Shown here one piece after another: positions 1-6,101 of a stretch of DNA of 8,394 nucleotides. The notes under the pieces are model-generated. The model searched no databases, was not told the DNA's origin, and saw only the letters and a list, made by a program, of their open reading frames with translations. Location: positions 1-8,394 of the forward strand of contig URSW01000064.1 of the NCBI GenBank assembly GCA_900550625.1. Reading direction: 5' to 3'. The first letter of the stretch is position 1; each line of letters starts with the position of its first letter. The translations under genes and the position numbers were made by a program. The stretch is from an uncultured Eubacteriales bacterium (lineage in GTDB: Bacteria; Bacillota; Clostridia; Oscillospirales; CAG-272).

Positions 1-127
1 AAAAGGAAAAGCCGATGCCGGCGACAAGGCAGCTCAGGCAATCGACTCCCTGGATGCGGCAATTTACGGAGATCGCACCGAGTGGATTCGGAAGGCGGAT
101 GCGGCGCTTGCAGCATTTAATGGTTAA
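1..127 (+). CDS. C-terminal end of an unidentified Ala-rich helical protein (partial)
   Basis: The frame beginning at base 2 is open from the left edge to a TAA at 125-127 and gives 41 residues, ending RKADAALAAFNG. The stretch is rich in Ala, Asp and Lys and should be helical (AIDSLDAAIYGDRTEWIRKA). It ends 26 bases before the zinc-ribbon gene on the same strand, so it is probably the upstream gene of the same operon. The frame fits a real coding end because it stops just before the next Shine-Dalgarno. The family is not recognisable from this tail. A C-terminal helical bundle such as that of an Hsp70-like protein is one weak possibility, based only on the look of the helix. Confidence 0.55.
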   Translation, partial: KGKADAGDKAAQAIDSLDAAIYGDRTEWIRKADAALAAFNG

Positions 128-153
128 AATTCTTTAGGAGAGGAGTTCTTTTC

Positions 154-1248
154 ATGCAAACCTTGCAGGAGTATAAATGTCCCTGCTGCGGCGGCGCGAT
201 AGCCTTTGACAGCACGCTCCAGAAGATGAAGTGTCCCTACTGCGACACTGAATTTGAGATGGAAACGCTGAAGGACTATGATGCCGAGCTGCAGAACGAG
301 CAGCAGGATCAAATGGAATGGGAAACTGCAGCAGGCAGCGATTGGCAGGAGGGGGAGACCGACAGTCTGCGCTCATATGTGTGCAAGTCCTGCGGCGGCG
401 AGATCGTGGGCGATGCCAACACGGCAGCTACCGCCTGCCCCTTCTGCGGCAATCCCGTGGTGATGATGGGCCAGTTCTCAGGCGCCCTCAAGCCGGATCT
501 TGTAATCCCGTTCAAGCTGGATAAAAAGGCGGCAAAAGCAGGTCTGATGAAACATCTGGCCGGTAAACGGCTGCTGCCCAAGATTTTCAAGGAACAAAAC
601 CATATCGACGAGATCAAGGGGATCTATGTTCCCTTCTGGCTTTTCGATACTGATGTGGACGCGCAGATCCGCTATCGCGCCACACGGGTGCGTACCTGGA
701 GTGACAAAGACTACAATTATACGGAAACCAGCCATTTTATGGCGCATCGGGGCGGCAGCATCGGCTTTGAGCACGTTCCGGTGGATGGCTCCACCAAAAT
801 GGCGGATGACCTTATGGAATCTATTGAACCATACGATTTTTCCGAGGCGGTAGACTTCCGGACAGCGTATCTTGCGGGGTATCTGGCGGATAAATACGAT
901 GTGACTGCCGAGGCGAGCATCGATCGCGCCAATGAGCGCGTCAAGCGCTCCGCCGAGGATTCCTTTGCCGGAACGGTGCAGGGGTATACCACGGTCACAA
1001 CGGAAAACAGCACCGTGCAGTTCCGCGGCGGCAAGGCACGTTATGCGCTGTATCCCGTGTGGCTGCTCAACACAACGTGGAACGGAAACAAATACACCTT
1101 TGCCATGAACGGACAGACCGGAAAATTTGTCGGCGATCTGCCGGTGGATAAGGCTGCGGCGATGCGCTGGACATTCCTGCTGGCGGCGATATACAGTGTC
1201 GCTGCCTATGGCGTGGCTTGGCTCCTGCACCTGATCGGGCTATTTTAA
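154..1248 (+). CDS. Double zinc-ribbon protein with C-terminal membrane anchor (TFIIB-type zinc ribbon-containing family)
   Basis: A 364-residue protein. Two treble-clef type zinc ribbons are visible: the first uses C9/C11/C12 with C27 and C30 (CPCCGG, CPYC), the second C77, C80, C95 and C98 (CKSCGG, CPFCGN). An acidic Gln/Glu-rich linker (about 40-70) separates them. A conserved alpha/beta body follows (about 105-335) with the motifs IKGIYVPFWLFD (154-165), YALYPVWLLNTTWNGNKYTF (297-316) and NGQTGKFVGDLP (319-330). A hydrophobic helix at about 339-362 ends the protein, so it looks tail-anchored with the ribbons in the cytoplasm. This is the layout of the clostridial proteins usually named TFIIB-type zinc ribbon-containing protein; the name reflects fold resemblance, not a shown role in transcription. 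The ATG follows AGGAGAGGAG at 137-146. The TPM gene starts 12 bases after the stop, so the two are almost certainly co-transcribed. The function is not established. Confidence 0.9.
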   Translation: MQTLQEYKCPCCGGAIAFDSTLQKMKCPYCDTEFEMETLKDYDAELQNEQQDQMEWETAAGSDWQEGETDSLRSYVCKSCGGEIVGDANTAATACPFCGNPVVMMGQFSGALKPDLVIPFKLDKKAAKAGLMKHLAGKRLLPKIFKEQNHIDEIKGIYVPFWLFDTDVDAQIRYRATRVRTWSDKDYNYTETSHFMAHRGGSIGFEHVPVDGSTKMADDLMESIEPYDFSEAVDFRTAYLAGYLADKYDVTAEASIDRANERVKRSAEDSFAGTVQGYTTVTTENSTVQFRGGKARYALYPVWLLNTTWNGNKYTFAMNGQTGKFVGDLPVDKAAAMRWTFLLAAIYSVAAYGVAWLLHLIGLF

Positions 1249-1260
1249 GGAGGGAACAGA

Positions 1261-2085
1261 ATGAAAAAGAAAATATGGACGGTTCTGTTTGTTCTTGTGC
1301 TCTGCCTGTGTGTGACGGTTCCTGCCTTCGCTGAGGGTGCCGCCGGTTTTGCGGGTGATAAGGAGGATCGGGTCGTGGACGGCGCCGATCTGTTGTCCGA
1401 CATAGAGGAGACGGAGCTGCGCGAAAAGCTTGAGGAGATCCGCGTGCGTCAGAAGATGGATATCGTTATCGTGACCGCGAAAACGCTGAACGGCGCTACT
1501 CCCACCGCCTATGCCGACGACTTCTACGATTACAACGGCTACGGCTACGGCAACAATCGGGACGGTTTGCTGCTGCTCCTCAGCATGGAGAATCGCGATT
1601 GGTACATATCCACTACCGGCTACGGCATCACGGCATTTACCGATGCGGGGATCCACTACATCGGCAACAAGTTAAGGGAGCATCTGTCGGATGAGGATTA
1701 TGCCGCCGCTTTTAATACCTTTGCCGAGCTTTGCGATGATTTTATCACAGAGGCAAGAACCGGAACCCCTTACGATTCTTCTAATATGCCAAAGGAGCCT
1801 ATGAAACGGGGCTGGATACTTGTGGCAATTATAGTCGGCTTTATATTATCGTTTATTACGGTTGGTAATATGAAGGGTAAGCTTAAAACCGTGCGGTTCC
1901 AGCCGGCGGCGAACAGTTATATGAAAGCCGGCAGTATGAATATCACCGAGAGCCGTGATATGTTCCTGTACAACACCGTCACACGCACTGCAAAACCGAA
2001 GGCTAACGATTCGGATTCGGAAGGAAGCAGCACACACACATCTTCTTCCGGATCAACCCACGGCGGCGGCGGAGGTAGTTTCTGA
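1261..2085 (+). CDS. TPM-domain membrane-anchored protein with Gly-rich tail
   Basis: A 274-residue protein with a signal peptide (KKK, hydrophobic 5-20, cleavage expected after AFA at 22-24). A TPM domain follows at about 37-167, containing RVVDGADLLSD, DIVIVTAKTLNG, the segment DDFYDYNGYGYGNNRDG (86-102) followed by LLLLLS, and WYISTTGYG. TPM domains (TLP18.3/Psb32/MOLO-1) occur in bacterial envelope proteins and in plant photosystem II repair phosphatases; bacterial roles are mostly unknown. A transmembrane helix is predicted at about 183-203, placing the TPM domain outside and the C-terminal 70 residues inside. The inner tail has LKTVRFQPAANSYMKAGSMN and SRDMFLYNTVTRTAKPK, then a Ser/His/Thr linker and GGGGGSF at the end, as I recall for clostridial TPM proteins. 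AAGGAGGGA at 1247-1255 precedes the ATG. Its neighbour is the zinc-ribbon gene, a pairing that suggests a shared membrane job. Confidence 0.92.
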   Translation: MKKKIWTVLFVLVLCLCVTVPAFAEGAAGFAGDKEDRVVDGADLLSDIEETELREKLEEIRVRQKMDIVIVTAKTLNGATPTAYADDFYDYNGYGYGNNRDGLLLLLSMENRDWYISTTGYGITAFTDAGIHYIGNKLREHLSDEDYAAAFNTFAELCDDFITEARTGTPYDSSNMPKEPMKRGWILVAIIVGFILSFITVGNMKGKLKTVRFQPAANSYMKAGSMNITESRDMFLYNTVTRTAKPKANDSDSEGSSTHTSSSGSTHGGGGGSF

Positions 2086-2145
2086 TGCACTCCCGACGCT
2101 CGCAAGAAAAACAGACAAAAAACATTTTATAAAGGAGAGAAAATC

Positions 2146-2715
2146 ATGAGTATCTTTGACAAACTGAAAAGCACAGCCGGGCAGGCGGTAAATGCCGCTG
2201 CACAGTCTATCGGCAGTAAGCGAGAAACATTCACCTTCACTTCGCTGCCGGAAAGCCTTGCCGAAATGCAGTCTCTGCCGGAGGCAAGCCTCGACACACC
2301 GTTTAAAACGGCAGCACTTACGGTTCTTGCCCTCTGTGCGTATGCGGCGGATAAGAACATCGGTATCGAGATGTTGAATTGGCTGAGGGGACCGCGTCCG
2401 TTGAACGGGCAGGAAATTTCTTTCCTGAATGACCGCTTCCGTGACGGTAAGACTTATTTGCCTTTCACTTATTTTGCCGGCTCCACACCGGACAACAACT
2501 ACACGCCTGCCGAGCCATATAAGATTATAATCGAAAGCAATCACGTGTCCGGCGAGGAGCAGAGCTATATGAAGCTGTTTATCCCCTGCGGCGGTGCGGA
2601 TGATCCCCGTCCTATCAAGATGCGCCAGCGTGGATCTGACGGAAAGTGGTTTTTGTGGGAGCAGTATCTCCTGACAGGCGTGCGTACGCCGAAATCTGCC
2701 GATCCGTGGGCTTAA
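2146..2715 (+). CDS. Soluble conserved protein, probably DUF6935 type
   Basis: A 189-residue protein without a signal peptide or membrane helix. It opens with a short amphipathic helix (MSIFDKLKSTAGQAVNAAAQ), then a conserved-looking core: FTFTSLPESLAEMQSLPEAS (28-47), LDTPFKTAALTVLALCAYAA (49-68), RGPRPLNGQEISFLNDRFRD (81-100), YLPFTYFAGSTPDNNYTP (104-121), and at the end DGKWFLWEQYLLTGVRTPKS with DPWA at the C-terminus. From memory this matches the family labelled DUF6935, whose members have nearly the same length; a profile search would settle it. No catalytic residues are evident. AAAGGAGAGAAA at 2130-2141 precedes the ATG. It lies 60 bases after the TPM gene on the same strand with no terminator seen between them, so it is probably the third gene of the zinc ribbon-TPM operon. 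Function unknown. Confidence 0.85.
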   Translation: MSIFDKLKSTAGQAVNAAAQSIGSKRETFTFTSLPESLAEMQSLPEASLDTPFKTAALTVLALCAYAADKNIGIEMLNWLRGPRPLNGQEISFLNDRFRDGKTYLPFTYFAGSTPDNNYTPAEPYKIIIESNHVSGEEQSYMKLFIPCGGADDPRPIKMRQRGSDGKWFLWEQYLLTGVRTPKSADPWA

Positions 2716-2747
2716 GCAGAAAGAAATTTGTTTATCCGATTGCATCA

Positions 2748-2769
2748 AAAACGGTCGTTTGACCGTTTT
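2748..2769 (+). terminator. Weak intrinsic terminator or hairpin between two genes
   Basis: A perfect 9-base inverted repeat, AAAACGGTC and GACCGTTTT, with the four-base loop GTTT. The A-run before and the T-run after the GC part make it possible in both directions, but the T-tract is only four bases, so termination is probably partial. It sits in the 80-base gap between the DUF6935-like gene and the 135-residue protein gene. Confidence 0.55.
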
Positions 2770-2795
2770 GGATAGAAATTATTTAGGAGGAAAAG

Positions 2796-3203
2796 ATGGA
2801 TATTTGCGGAATTTGGAAAGTCAAAGAAGTCCGTGTGCCTACACCGGACGGAGAGAAGGTCTTTACACCCGACAACCCGCCGGAGGATGAGCGGTTTGAG
2901 GGAAGCGCCGAATTGATGCAGTACCGGACGGAGTTTGCCGAGGACGGCATGCTCAATACTCTCATGTTCGTGCCGGAGGAGATGCGCGAGGAGGCCGCCA
3001 AGCACGGAGCGGTCGTCCGCGAGGACGGATATGCTGCCATCGAAAGCACAACATGGAAGGAAGAGAACGGAAAGCTCTACTACGACACAAAGATCGAGGG
3101 TGAGGTTCTCGGGGAGAAGGTTGATTCCTTTGCGGAGATTCCCGTCACCGAGGACGGCTGTCTGCTTTATGGGCTCGGAATGATCCTTCTGGAAAGACTC
3201 TGA
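2796..3203 (+). CDS. Small soluble beta-rich protein of unknown function
   Basis: A 135-residue acidic protein with no signal peptide or membrane helix, so cytoplasmic. It begins MDICGIWKVKEV, has paired charged strands (YRTEFAEDGML, ESTTWKEENGKLYYDTKIEG) and ends YGLGMILLERL. A G-x-W near the N-terminus followed by alternating strands and turns such as EDG and ENGK recalls lipocalin-like small beta barrels that bind or sense small ligands, but no specific family is recognisable. The start is fixed by AGGAGG at 2785-2790, five bases before the ATG. It follows the hairpin at 2748-2769 and lies 32 bases before the next small gene, so the two may form a pair. The codon use looks the same as in the genes to the left. 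Confidence 0.8.
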   Translation: MDICGIWKVKEVRVPTPDGEKVFTPDNPPEDERFEGSAELMQYRTEFAEDGMLNTLMFVPEEMREEAAKHGAVVREDGYAAIESTTWKEENGKLYYDTKIEGEVLGEKVDSFAEIPVTEDGCLLYGLGMILLERL

Positions 3204-3223
3204 TTGAGATTAAGAGTAACGGC

Positions 3224-3230
3224 GGAGGTG
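3224..3230 (+). promoter_or_regulatory. Shine-Dalgarno that fixes a GTG start
   Basis: GGAGGTG lies five bases before the GTG at 3236. No ATG candidate downstream has an equally good site, so this sequence is the reason for choosing GTG as the start of the 113-residue protein. Confidence 0.7.
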
Positions 3231-3235
3231 ACACA

Positions 3236-3577
3236 GTGGAGGCAGACAATCCATATAATCTTGATATGAATTCTACGGAATCGCAGTCTATGAGTGATAA
3301 GCGTGCGAGCGAATCGGTTCTTAAGAAAACCTTTACAGAATATTTCGGAGGATTAAACTTTTTCTTTGCTGCCGAGCAGGCTAATCTCACTTATGAGGAT
3401 GTGGTTAAGCATATCGGCGTTGATCCTTCTGAATACCGTTACGATGCTGAACGCGATGCGCAGATTTATTCTTGGTATGCAGCCGAAAGTAAAGCAAGAG
3501 TGATGCATGTTTGGTTTAAGGACGACAGACTTTATGCTTGCGGCGTATACAATCTCGGTTTCCCGAAAATGACTTAG
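3236..3577 (+). CDS. Small protein of unknown function (GTG start)
   Basis: A 113-residue protein. The first 30 residues are polar and probably disordered; the remainder looks folded: YFGGLNFFFAAEQANLTYED (36-55), VVKHIGVDPSEYRYD, then QIYSWYAAESKARVMHVWFK (76-95) and DDRLYACGVYNLG. The pattern of a helix pair followed by an aromatic strand hairpin (YSWYA, VMHVWF, LYACGV) loosely resembles the BamE/SmpA-like fold that recurs in Gram-positive lipoproteins, but here there is no signal peptide or lipobox, and I would not assign it. The ATG codons at residues 11 and 19 are alternative starts with poorer ribosome sites. It closes the plus-strand cluster just before a strong terminator. Confidence 0.72.
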   Translation: MEADNPYNLDMNSTESQSMSDKRASESVLKKTFTEYFGGLNFFFAAEQANLTYEDVVKHIGVDPSEYRYDAERDAQIYSWYAAESKARVMHVWFKDDRLYACGVYNLGFPKMT

Positions 3578-3588
3578 CATATGCGTAC

Positions 3589-3618
3589 GAAAGAGGCTTG
3601 CTGCGGCAAGCCTCTTTC
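3589..3618 (+). terminator. Strong hairpin terminator closing the 1-3577 gene run
   Basis: A 13-base perfect stem, GAAAGAGGCTTGC and GCAAGCCTCTTTC, with the tetraloop TGCG, lies 11 bases after the stop of the 113-residue protein. Only three T residues fall at the end of the right arm, and the run is not continued after it, so the U-tract is short; the stem itself is very stable. Its right arm overlaps a second inverted repeat (3614-3656). Confidence 0.75.
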
Positions 3619-3656
3619 CGAAAATTACCGAATGGGTTACGGTGCATTTCGGAAAG
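3614..3656 (+). promoter_or_regulatory. Inverted repeat reaching into the ribosome binding site of the lipoprotein gene
   Basis: CTTTCCGAAA (3614-3623) is the exact reverse complement of TTTCGGAAAG (3647-3656). The right arm runs into the purine-rich Shine-Dalgarno (GGAAAGGAAG, 3651-3660) of the lipoprotein gene at 3666. The left arm shares five bases (3614-3618) with the right arm of the terminator at 3589-3618, so the two structures cannot both form fully. A regulatory role is inference. Confidence 0.35.
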
Positions 3657-3665
3657 GAAGAATAA

Positions 3666-5054
3666 ATGAAAAAGTTTTTTTGCGTTATGTGCGTAGGATT
3701 CTTTATATTGCTTTTTTTCGCATGCTCATCAAAACATACTTCTTATAACAACAACGATATTGAGTATTACGGAGGCAATCCGATGGAATTTAAAAGTTTT
3801 AAATTGGTACAAACCAATATGTCGGCACAACAATACGTTTACGAGGGGTATAAAACGGAGAACGGTGTTCATTTAGAATATTACATCAGCACGGAAAATT
3901 GGGATTATAAAACTTTAGAGCATGCTGAATTCCGTAATATTGTCCGCAAATTTGACGGAGACGAAAAAATTTTCGGAGAACTGTGTGCCTTGTTCGGCAG
4001 ATGCAAAATAATTGAATGGACGGACTTTCACGGCTGCGATTCTCAGGTACTTGACGGCACCGGCATGAGCTTTACCGCTGTATTGGCGGACGGTACCGAG
4101 GTGAATGCCCAAGGAACCAACAGCTTCCCGGAAAATTTTTCAACATTTACACAAGAGCTTCATAAGCTTATAACAACAGAAAAAATAAACTCAGTAAAAT
4201 TTACCGACGGAACCTATGAGGTTACACTGCCGGAAAGCTGGGTCGGGACAGTTAAGGCAAGTTTTTCGGAAGGCTTTGTGTCGTTTTTTGTTGATAAAAC
4301 CGATGGCGGAGAGCTTCCCTTTTTTATAATCGATAACGATACATACGGCTATTCATCGGATTCCTATAAGGGAAGAACAGAAGTCGGGCGGCTTATGCTG
4401 GATGAAGATATCCGGTTTATTACGGCACGCGACAGTTATTCGATAGCTTCATATGCGGAAAGTGTTTCCGAGGAAGCCATTGCAATTTGGAGGAATTATG
4501 AAAGCGATAAGCTTGCCGTAATTGAAAGCCTTCACGGAGTAAACGGATATGAGTTTTTTCCCGAGGACGGAACGATTCTATACTACTCAAATGCGAGGGA
4601 AATGGCAGATAAAGCGAGAAGCCTTTGGCTGAGTTTGAACTTTGCAGGCGAGTATCCGAGCACAGCGAAACCTGTAAGGATCAAGAGACGGAATTATGTG
4701 CCTATGTTTCCTCCGTATGATTTTACAAACACTGTCGAAAACGTTCGCAAAAAATTCTTAAAGGTTTTTTCGGAGGAATTTACCGATCAAACATTGAACC
4801 GTGCTATTGCTGATAAGGAATTGATTGAATATAAGGGCGATGTCTATGTGGTTTGTAAGAAACGCAAGGGCGAAGCCTCTTACAACAGCTGTGTGGACTG
4901 CGTCCGGAATGAAGGCAACGGAAAATTTACAGTTGTGATTGCTGTGAAAATGCCGCCAAACGGCAATAAGCGCTATGTTGATCTGCCGACGGAGAAAAAT
5001 GCCGCAGGAGAATTTGTGTTTACGGATTATCCCTACTGGGATAAAAGTGAATGA
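3666..5054 (+). CDS. Large secreted lipoprotein of unknown function
   Basis: A 462-residue protein with a lipoprotein signal: MKK, hydrophobic 5-19, and Cys20 preceded by FFA (the -3 residue is Phe, less usual than Leu), so it should be lipid-anchored on the outer face of the membrane. Residues about 35-170 form a first module ending in VLDGTGMSFTAVLADGTEV (128-146) and TNSFPENFSTFTQELHKLI, a pattern I have seen in other clostridial exported proteins. Residues about 175-275 form a second (YEVTLPESWVGTV, VSFFVDK, ELPFFII), a beta module common in Firmicutes lipoproteins. Residues about 350-460 form a third, with a helix (VRKKFLKVFSEEFTDQ), then LIEYKGDVYVVCKKRKGE and final strands; this may be related to the IseA/YoeB-type domain, low confidence. 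GGAAAGGAAG at 3651-3660 serves the ATG. The gene is clearly more AT-rich than those at either end of the window. The same frame stays open for 54 codons after its TGA. Confidence 0.85.
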   Translation: MKKFFCVMCVGFFILLFFACSSKHTSYNNNDIEYYGGNPMEFKSFKLVQTNMSAQQYVYEGYKTENGVHLEYYISTENWDYKTLEHAEFRNIVRKFDGDEKIFGELCALFGRCKIIEWTDFHGCDSQVLDGTGMSFTAVLADGTEVNAQGTNSFPENFSTFTQELHKLITTEKINSVKFTDGTYEVTLPESWVGTVKASFSEGFVSFFVDKTDGGELPFFIIDNDTYGYSSDSYKGRTEVGRLMLDEDIRFITARDSYSIASYAESVSEEAIAIWRNYESDKLAVIESLHGVNGYEFFPEDGTILYYSNAREMADKARSLWLSLNFAGEYPSTAKPVRIKRRNYVPMFPPYDFTNTVENVRKKFLKVFSEEFTDQTLNRAIADKELIEYKGDVYVVCKKRKGEASYNSCVDCVRNEGNGKFTVVIAVKMPPNGNKRYVDLPTEKNAAGEFVFTDYPYWDKSE

Positions 5055-5219
5055 TTCTTTTCCTGTTCAAGAGAAAAAACAAGTCAAAATTTTTTCTCCG
5101 CAGCCGGGAAAATTGCTGAATCATCTGATCAGAAACAGGCTTTACGATATGGATTTTTCAGAATCAAGGAGCTGTCGGAGTTCGAAAACGAAAAAAATTT
5201 ATATGCAGAGCAGATATGA
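5055..5219 (+). other. Startless open segment in frame with the preceding lipoprotein gene
   Basis: After the TGA of the lipoprotein gene, the same frame runs 54 codons to another TGA at 5217-5219. The reading looks protein-like at its end (FRIKELSEFENEKNLYAEQI) and has no ATG, GTG or TTG in frame. Its stop overlaps the ATG of the next ORF as ATGA (5216-5219), an arrangement typical of coupled genes. The ORF at 5216 has no good Shine-Dalgarno of its own. The segment could be a lost C-terminal extension of the lipoprotein, a fragment of another gene, or a chance run. An AT-rich inverted repeat (GAGAAAAAA 5071-5079 and TTTTTTCTC 5090-5098) lies inside it. Confidence 0.3.
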
Positions 5220-5407
5220 AAAAATTTGTTTTTACTTTTATTTTTGTATTGGCATTTGTGGGATTTGCTGCCGCAACGGTTAGTGCCGAGAGCCCGGTGA
5301 AGCCCGTAATTGAAGGGGAAATGCCGAATTGTTATATGCCTATCGGCAGTGACGGTATTACCCTGTTCACTAATGTCGGTGTAACCGACGGCGGTACACT
5401 CGTATAG
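5216..5407 (+). CDS. 5' part of a frameshifted sortase-anchored surface protein gene (signal peptide fragment)
   Basis: A 63-codon ORF beginning MKKFVFTFIFVLAFVGFAAA, a clear Sec signal peptide with likely cleavage after VSA, then about 40 residues ending GVTDGGTLV at a TAG (5405-5407). The sequence TDGGTL is typical of the strand start in Ig-like surface-protein domains. The frame of the next ORF is open from 5374 onward and overlaps the end of this one, reading IGDDGDM just before its ATG at 5422. A single missing base between about 5374 and 5404 would join the two into one protein with signal peptide, short mature part and cell-wall sorting signal. As it stands the fragment would be secreted without an anchor. 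No strong ribosome site precedes the ATG, although the stop of an open upstream frame overlaps it. An assembly error is an alternative to a true mutation. Confidence 0.6.
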   Translation: MKKFVFTFIFVLAFVGFAAATVSAESPVKPVIEGEMPNCYMPIGSDGITLFTNVGVTDGGTLV

Positions 5408-5421
5408 GTGATGACGGCGAT

Positions 5422-5847
5422 ATGCAGAGCTTTTGGGTCGAAACCGACCTGACTGTGACACCGACGGCAGCTTCCCATACCCATAGCTACGGTACGGATT
5501 GGAAGTATGACGAAACAAACCACCGGCACGAATGTGCCTGCGGGGACAAGGCGGACACGGCGGCGCACACCTTCAAGTGGGTTACCGACAAGGAAGCGAC
5601 CGCAACCGAGAAGGGATCCAAGCATGAGGAATGCACCGTCTGCGGTTATAAGAAAGCAGCCGTTGAAATTCCCGCAAACGGTTCCGGAAACGGCTCGGCC
5701 GACCGGCCCGCTAAGCCCGGCAACACATCTTCTCCGCAGACCGGCGACAACAGCAGCCTTGCTTTGCGGTTTGCCGTTTTGTTCATAAGCGGCGGCGCTG
5801 TTGTTGGTACAACCGTGATAAGCGGAAAGAAGAAGTACAACAGCTAA
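5422..5847 (+). CDS. 3' part of the frameshifted surface protein gene (Cys/His repeat and LPXTG-like sorting signal)
   Basis: A 141-codon ORF. Residues 19-53 contain a His/Cys-rich unit (HTHSYGTDWKYDETNHRHEC, then ACGDKADTAAHTFKW). A second partial unit follows (TATEKGSKHEECTVCGYKKA, 60-79). Both are typical of clostridial surface proteins that repeat H-x-C / C-x-x-C-G segments before the anchor. A Pro/Gly/Ser spacer leads to SPQTGD (104-109), a variant of the LPXTG sortase motif, then a hydrophobic helix at about 112-133 and the basic tail GKKKYNS. This is a complete sorting signal, but there is no signal peptide in the ORF; that lies in the other frame at 5216-5407. The local ATG at 5422 has only a distant AGGTG (5406-5410), so it is probably not the true start. 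The gene ends 20 bases before a good terminator. Confidence 0.7.
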   Translation: MQSFWVETDLTVTPTAASHTHSYGTDWKYDETNHRHECACGDKADTAAHTFKWVTDKEATATEKGSKHEECTVCGYKKAAVEIPANGSGNGSADRPAKPGNTSSPQTGDNSSLALRFAVLFISGGAVVGTTVISGKKKYNS

Positions 5848-5867
5848 CAAAGCGATTTTACTTGCAC

Positions 5868-5898
5868 AGCGGCTATCAAAAACGGTAGCCGCTTTTTT
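5868..5898 (+). terminator. Rho-independent terminator after the surface protein gene
   Basis: AGCGGCTATC (5868-5877) pairs with GGTAGCCGCT (5884-5893) with one G-U pair, loop AAAAAC, and six T residues at 5893-5898. It lies 20 bases after the stop of the sorting-signal ORF and is the best-formed terminator in the window. Confidence 0.88.
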
Positions 5899-5978
5899 AT
5901 TGTGAAAAAATGCTCGAATTTGCATCATCAATTGCGGTATGTTGTTGGTTCGGAAAGCGGAGGAAACAATAAACACGC

Positions 5979-6101
5979 GTGAAAATCATTGTTATAGTAA
6001 CATTACTCTGTGCGGATGTGTGCATATCAAACAGCGCAGACAAAGACGAATTATTTGAAACCGCGGCGCTGCTCGGAACAAAACTCAGATCATCTCTATG
6101 A
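5979..6101 (+). CDS. Possible 40-residue peptide with hydrophobic N-terminus
   Basis: A GTG at 5979 opens 40 codons to a TGA at 6099-6101. The peptide starts VKIIVIVTLLCADVCISNSA, which resembles a short signal peptide, and continues DKDELFETAALLGTKLRSSL, a charged amphipathic stretch. A purine-rich GGAGG lies at 5959-5963, but it is about 15 bases upstream, longer than the normal spacing. It overlaps the beginning of the vWA remnant in another frame. It may be a small real gene, or the 5' remnant of a decayed one. No family is recognised. Confidence 0.25.
   Translation: MKIIVIVTLLCADVCISNSADKDELFETAALLGTKLRSSL

Noticed and set aside
478..1230. Long 250-codon minus-strand ORF
   Set aside because: It lies opposite the zinc-ribbon gene, has no ribosome site, and its product shows no recognisable motifs; it is a shadow of the plus-strand gene.
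2053..2748. 231-codon minus-strand ORF
   Set aside because: It overlaps the DUF6935-like gene on the opposite strand; the plus strand has the ribosome site and the conserved-looking protein.
5071..5098. AT-rich inverted repeat as a terminator of the lipoprotein gene
   Set aside because: The stem is nearly all A-T pairs with no GC core, so it would be unstable; kept only as a note in the entry for 5055-5219.
4975..5283. 102-codon ORF spanning the end of the lipoprotein gene and the following gap
   Set aside because: Its first part overlaps the lipoprotein in another frame and it lacks a ribosome site; the protein looks non-natural compared with the in-frame tail.
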